The notes beneath the pieces are model-generated. The model worked only from the letters and a program-made list of their open reading frames with translations, ran no database searches and was not told where the DNA came from. The translations under genes were made by a program, and so were the position numbers. From contig CAZIOT010000003.1 of NCBI GenBank assembly GCA_964540965.1, positions 201,627-265,626 on the forward strand: a DNA stretch of 64,000 bases, given 5' to 3'. Source of the stretch: JADYZU01 sp964540965 (GTDB lineage: Bacteria > Pseudomonadota > Alphaproteobacteria > Rhodobacterales > Rhodobacteraceae). This document shows, piece after piece, positions 61,263-64,000 of this stretch. Every line of letters starts with the position of its first letter. Positions within the stretch are counted from its first letter, which is position 1.

Positions 61263-62444
61263 TCATCCATCGGCCAGCAATTCAGCCGCCAAAGTTCGCA
61301 GCGCATACGCCGCAACCAAGGGGACCACGCCGTTGCCGCAGAGGCGAAGCCGGTCCACCCGGTGGGCCAGCCCATCAACGCCTCGACGAACAGCGGGTTC
61401 AAGGTCCGGCGCACATCGCAGGTATCGCTCCCAGCCATCGGCGTCACCAGGACCTGGCGGCCAAGCAAGCCGTTCACCGGCGTGTTCGCCAGTGTCGTCG
61501 CCCCGTCCTTGTGATCGCGCGCCGTCGGCGTCATCCACATCCCGGCTGCATGGGTCAGATCGGTCGTCCGCCGATTGCCCGCGCTCGGCTTGCAGCCATC
61601 GTTCGCCATCGGCGTCGGCCAATCCCGCGCCATCCGGTCCAGACCTTTCTCGTCCTTCCGTTCGCCACCCCGGCTGCGAAAGCTGTCGATCTGGGGCGTC
61701 GGCCAGAGCGTAGCCGTAGTCGCCAGGTTCATCCCATGCTGGCCCGCTTCCTGCGACGGCGTCGGCTTCGTCTGCCGGTTCTCGTTGGCACTGGCCCTCG
61801 GCGTCGGCCAGAGCCGCAGCAGTTCCGTCCGGTTCCCGCCACTCGATCGGGTACCAGAGCAGGCGCGCGGGGTCGGCCAGCTCGTCCCCCTCGCGGATGC
61901 CGAGGATGAAGAGCCGCTCGCGCTTGTGGGGCGCGCCGACTTCCGCCGCCGTGAAGAGGCCTGCCGCAAGGCGGTAGCCCATGCCGACCAGTCCGCTGGC
62001 GACTTCGGGGAAGCCGAGGCGGAGATGATGGGCGACATTCTCGAGGAAGACGAAGGGCGGTTCGACCTCGCCAATGATGCGGGCGACATGCGGCCAGAGG
62101 TGGCGTGGGTCGTCAGCACCCCGGCGTTTCCCCGCGACGGAGAACGGCTGGCACGGATAGCCTGCCGTGATGATATCCACCGTGCCGCGCCACGGTCGGC
62201 CGTCGAAGGTTCCAACGTCGTCCCAGACAACAGCCTGATCCAGGGACGCGTCTTCCATCCGCGCCACGAGAGTGGCTGCGGCGAAGGTTTCCCGTTCGAC
62301 ATAGCCCACAGCACGATATCCGGGGATGGCGATGGTAAGCCCGAGGTCGAGGCCGCCTGCGCCGGAGCAAAGGGAGAGGCCGAAAATGCATGCGTCTCCG
62401 GTTCCGGAAGCGCGTCCGGAGGAAGGTAAAGCCAGGTCATGCAT
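61263..62444 (-). CDS. DNA (cytosine-5) methyltransferase
   Basis: A 393-residue C5 methyltransferase starting at ATG 62444. Motif I is LSLCSGAGGLDLG, motif IV GYPCQPFS (catalytic Cys), motif VI FLENVAHHL and motif VIII KRERLFILG. Motif X/IX region ends with VDRLRLCGNGVVPLVAA. The target-recognition part contains LADAE-like repeats. It overlaps a fully open alternative frame on the same strand. It starts 1 bp after the adenine-type methylase stop. Confidence 0.9.
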   Translation of the reverse strand: MHDLALPSSGRASGTGDACIFGLSLCSGAGGLDLGLTIAIPGYRAVGYVERETFAAATLVARMEDASLDQAVVWDDVGTFDGRPWRGTVDIITAGYPCQPFSVAGKRRGADDPRHLWPHVARIIGEVEPPFVFLENVAHHLRLGFPEVASGLVGMGYRLAAGLFTAAEVGAPHKRERLFILGIREGDELADPARLLWYPIEWREPDGTAAALADAEGQCQREPADEADAVAGSGPAWDEPGDYGYALADAPDRQLSQPGWRTEGRERSGPDGAGLADADGERWLQAERGQSADDRSDPCSRDVDDADGARSQGRGDDTGEHAGERLAWPPGPGDADGWERYLRCAPDLEPAVRRGVDGLAHRVDRLRLCGNGVVPLVAAYALRTLAAELLADG

Positions 62445-62445
62445 T

Positions 62446-63786
62446 TCACGCGGCGGATTCGGGTTGGGGTTCAGGCGAGGCTTGGGCATCCCCCAGCCGC
62501 TCGGTTCTGATTTGCGCGAAAGTCCGGCCGTCGCCATCGAGGATCGCATCGCGCCCCGTGTCGGCCTGCCAGCGTTCGACGGCGACGTCGATGTAAGCCG
62601 GGCTGATTTCCATCGCGAAGACGCGGCGGCCATTGGCCTCGCCCGCCATGATCTGCGACCCTGAGCCCGAGAACGGCTCGTAACAAAGGCCGCGCCGGGC
62701 CACATGCTGGCGCATGGGAATCCCGAACGCGTCGAGCGGTTTCGGCGTGGGATGGTCGGGCCGCTCGTCCTTGGCGAAGCTGGGCAGTGCCCATGTCGAC
62801 GGCAGGGTTTCTTCGGCGACCTTCGGCGGGCGGTTCGGACGGCGCCAGCCCATGAAACAGGGCTCATGCTTCCACAGGTAATGCGACCGGGTCAGAACCC
62901 CACGGTCCTTCACCCAGATGATCTGCTGGTGCACAAAGGCCCCGGCTTTTTCCCAGCAGGCTTCCAGCATCGCCTGGCGGCGCGACGCGTGCCAGCAATA
63001 CCACGCGGCATTTTCGGCGATGGCCTCCGCCACGGCGGCAGAAATGAAGCCGTCGTAAAGCTCGGCCCCCTGCGAACTGTCGTCCCAGGTCGTGCCGTAG
63101 GATGCCGACCAGTCCTTGTTACGGGTCGGATGGTTCGAGCCGTCGTAATCCACCAGATACGGCGGGTCGGTCGCGAACAGGATCGCCCGTTCGCCATTCA
63201 TCAGGCGACGCACATCAGCAGCACTGGTGCTGTCGCCGCAAAGGAGCCGATGGTCGCCAAGGATCCACAGATCGCCGGTCCGCGAGGCCGGGTTGCGCGG
63301 CGGTTCAGGGATGGTCACCGGCGCCACGGAGCCCCCGGCGCCACCTTCTTGCCCGTCCCCCTCCGGCACGAAGGCCAACAGCTTGTCCAACTCACCGTCA
63401 GAAAACCCGACCAGCGACAGGTCGAAATCTTCGGCCAAGAGATCGTTCAGTTCCGCCGACAGCAGCGCCTCGTCCCAGGTGCCCAGTTCGGTCAGCTTGT
63501 TGTCCGCGATGCGGTATGCCCGGCGCTGCGCCTCGGTCAGGTGGCCCAGCACGATCACCGGCGCTTCGGTCAGCCCCAGCTGCGTCGCCGCCAGCACCCG
63601 GCCATGGCCCGCGATCAACTCGCCATCTTCGGCGACGAGGCAGGGCACCGTCCAACCGAACTCGGCCATGCTGGCGGCGATCTTCGCGACCTGGTCTGCG
63701 CCATGGGACTTGGCATTGCGGGCATAGGGCTGCAGCTTCGCCAGCGGCCACATCTCGATCCGCTCGGGGGCAAAGCTCAGCGTCAT
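62446..63786 (-). CDS. ParB-domain DNA adenine/N4-cytosine methyltransferase
   Basis: A 446-residue fusion. Residues 1-110 form a ParB/sulfiredoxin nuclease-like domain (DGELIAGHGRVLAATQLG; RAYRIADNKLTELGTWDEAL). The methyltransferase follows with DPPY (ATDPPYLVDYDGSN) before the SAM motif (EPFSGSGSQIMAGE), i.e. a beta-class order. A GDSTSAADV segment is typical. It modifies DNA bases on phage or host DNA; specificity unknown. ATG 63786 is chosen (a longer frame exists upstream). Confidence 0.9.
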   Translation of the reverse strand: MTLSFAPERIEMWPLAKLQPYARNAKSHGADQVAKIAASMAEFGWTVPCLVAEDGELIAGHGRVLAATQLGLTEAPVIVLGHLTEAQRRAYRIADNKLTELGTWDEALLSAELNDLLAEDFDLSLVGFSDGELDKLLAFVPEGDGQEGGAGGSVAPVTIPEPPRNPASRTGDLWILGDHRLLCGDSTSAADVRRLMNGERAILFATDPPYLVDYDGSNHPTRNKDWSASYGTTWDDSSQGAELYDGFISAAVAEAIAENAAWYCWHASRRQAMLEACWEKAGAFVHQQIIWVKDRGVLTRSHYLWKHEPCFMGWRRPNRPPKVAEETLPSTWALPSFAKDERPDHPTPKPLDAFGIPMRQHVARRGLCYEPFSGSGSQIMAGEANGRRVFAMEISPAYIDVAVERWQADTGRDAILDGDGRTFAQIRTERLGDAQASPEPQPESAA

Positions 63787-63915
63787 CGTCGGGTCATTCC
63801 TCGGATCAAGTTGGATACCCCTGGCTTCCGGACTCCGGGGGTCCAGACTGGACTCCAAGCGGGGTCCAGCGGTCACCAGGGGTGTCCAGCATCAAGGGTT
63901 TGATTTTGCAGTGTT

Positions 63916-64000
63916 TCAGGCCAGTTCAGGCAGCAGTGGCTTCCGGGTGGCTTCCCAAAAATCCGGCCCTGTCGCTAGCGATGTGCCGCGCTTCGCCCGC
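63916..64000 (-). CDS. C-terminal end of a gene cut by the right window edge
   Basis: On the minus strand an open frame enters from the edge and ends at TGA (63916-63918) after a segment reading GPDFWEATRKPLLPELA. The chemistry looks like a real C-terminus, and it is in line with the phage early operon, but only 27 codons are visible. No product can be named. Confidence 0.35.
   Translation of the reverse strand, partial: RAKRGTSLATGPDFWEATRKPLLPELA

Larger units (their letters stand above)
34632..64000. mobile_element. Prophage (incomplete at right edge), GTA-like tail module
   Basis: About 29 kb of phage genes running mostly on the minus strand from DNA methylases and early genes (right) through terminase, head and tail to the tail tip (left). 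No integrase, repressor or attachment site is inside the window, so the element continues to the right. The left boundary must lie in or just before 34584-34631. Confidence 0.9.

Overview
The window is GC-rich chromosomal DNA, most likely from an alphaproteobacterium of the Rhodobacteraceae/Paracoccaceae (Rhodobacter or Paracoccus type). This rests on gene families and gene order: a TIGR02186 protein beside a TauE/SafE permease, a LuxR/LuxI pair with a small upstream ORF, the order USP - CPBP protease - nfu - tsaB - rimI, and a gene-transfer-agent-like tail gene block. No rRNA, CRISPR array, integrase or IS element was recognised.

1-21.5 kb looks like core chromosome. In order it holds a Ser/Thr kinase cut by the left edge, a metallophosphoesterase, a universal stress protein, a CPBP membrane protease, an Fe-S carrier (Nfu), TsaB and RimI. 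A BMP-type nucleoside ABC importer follows, then a TauE/SafE permease with its TIGR02186 partner, a quorum-sensing luxR/luxI pair, a RecD-like helicase, an SDR oxidoreductase, a DCC thiol oxidoreductase, two tandem tiny membrane proteins, an acyl-CoA synthetase and an ABC exporter. Next come an array of about eight 48-bp repeats and tRNA-Ser(GGA).

21.6-34.6 kb is accessory DNA. The first part (21.6-24.9 kb) holds unrecognised small genes, including a cysteine-rich gene with six C-x2-C/C-x3-C modules split by an apparent frameshift. The second part (25.1-34.6 kb) is a metal and thiol homeostasis block. It contains ynfA and a CadR-like MerR regulator, divergent from a Zn/Cd/Pb P-type ATPase that is followed by a methyltransferase, lspA, dsbB and a dsbA-like gene. 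It also contains mntR divergent from mntH, and a copper operon (sco - pcuAC - sco - DUF411) behind a CueR-type promoter. Candidate operators are visible for each.

34.6-64 kb is most of a prophage, transcribed mainly on the minus strand and leaving the window on the right. Read from right to left it has two DNA methyltransferases, a DUF7220 protein, an HNH nuclease, small early genes, terminase subunits, gpW, portal, and a prohead protease fused to the capsid protein. These are followed by a cement protein, connector genes, tail tube and tail chaperone (with a canonical -1 frameshift site), tape measure, DUF2460, a lysis cassette, DUF2163, NlpC/P60, a 2058-codon GTA-gp15-like hub protein and a DUF2793 tip protein. 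The distal tail genes follow the Rhodobacter GTA order, while the head genes do not. Two opposite-strand genes interrupt the tail operon, and a 10-N assembly gap lies in the hub gene.
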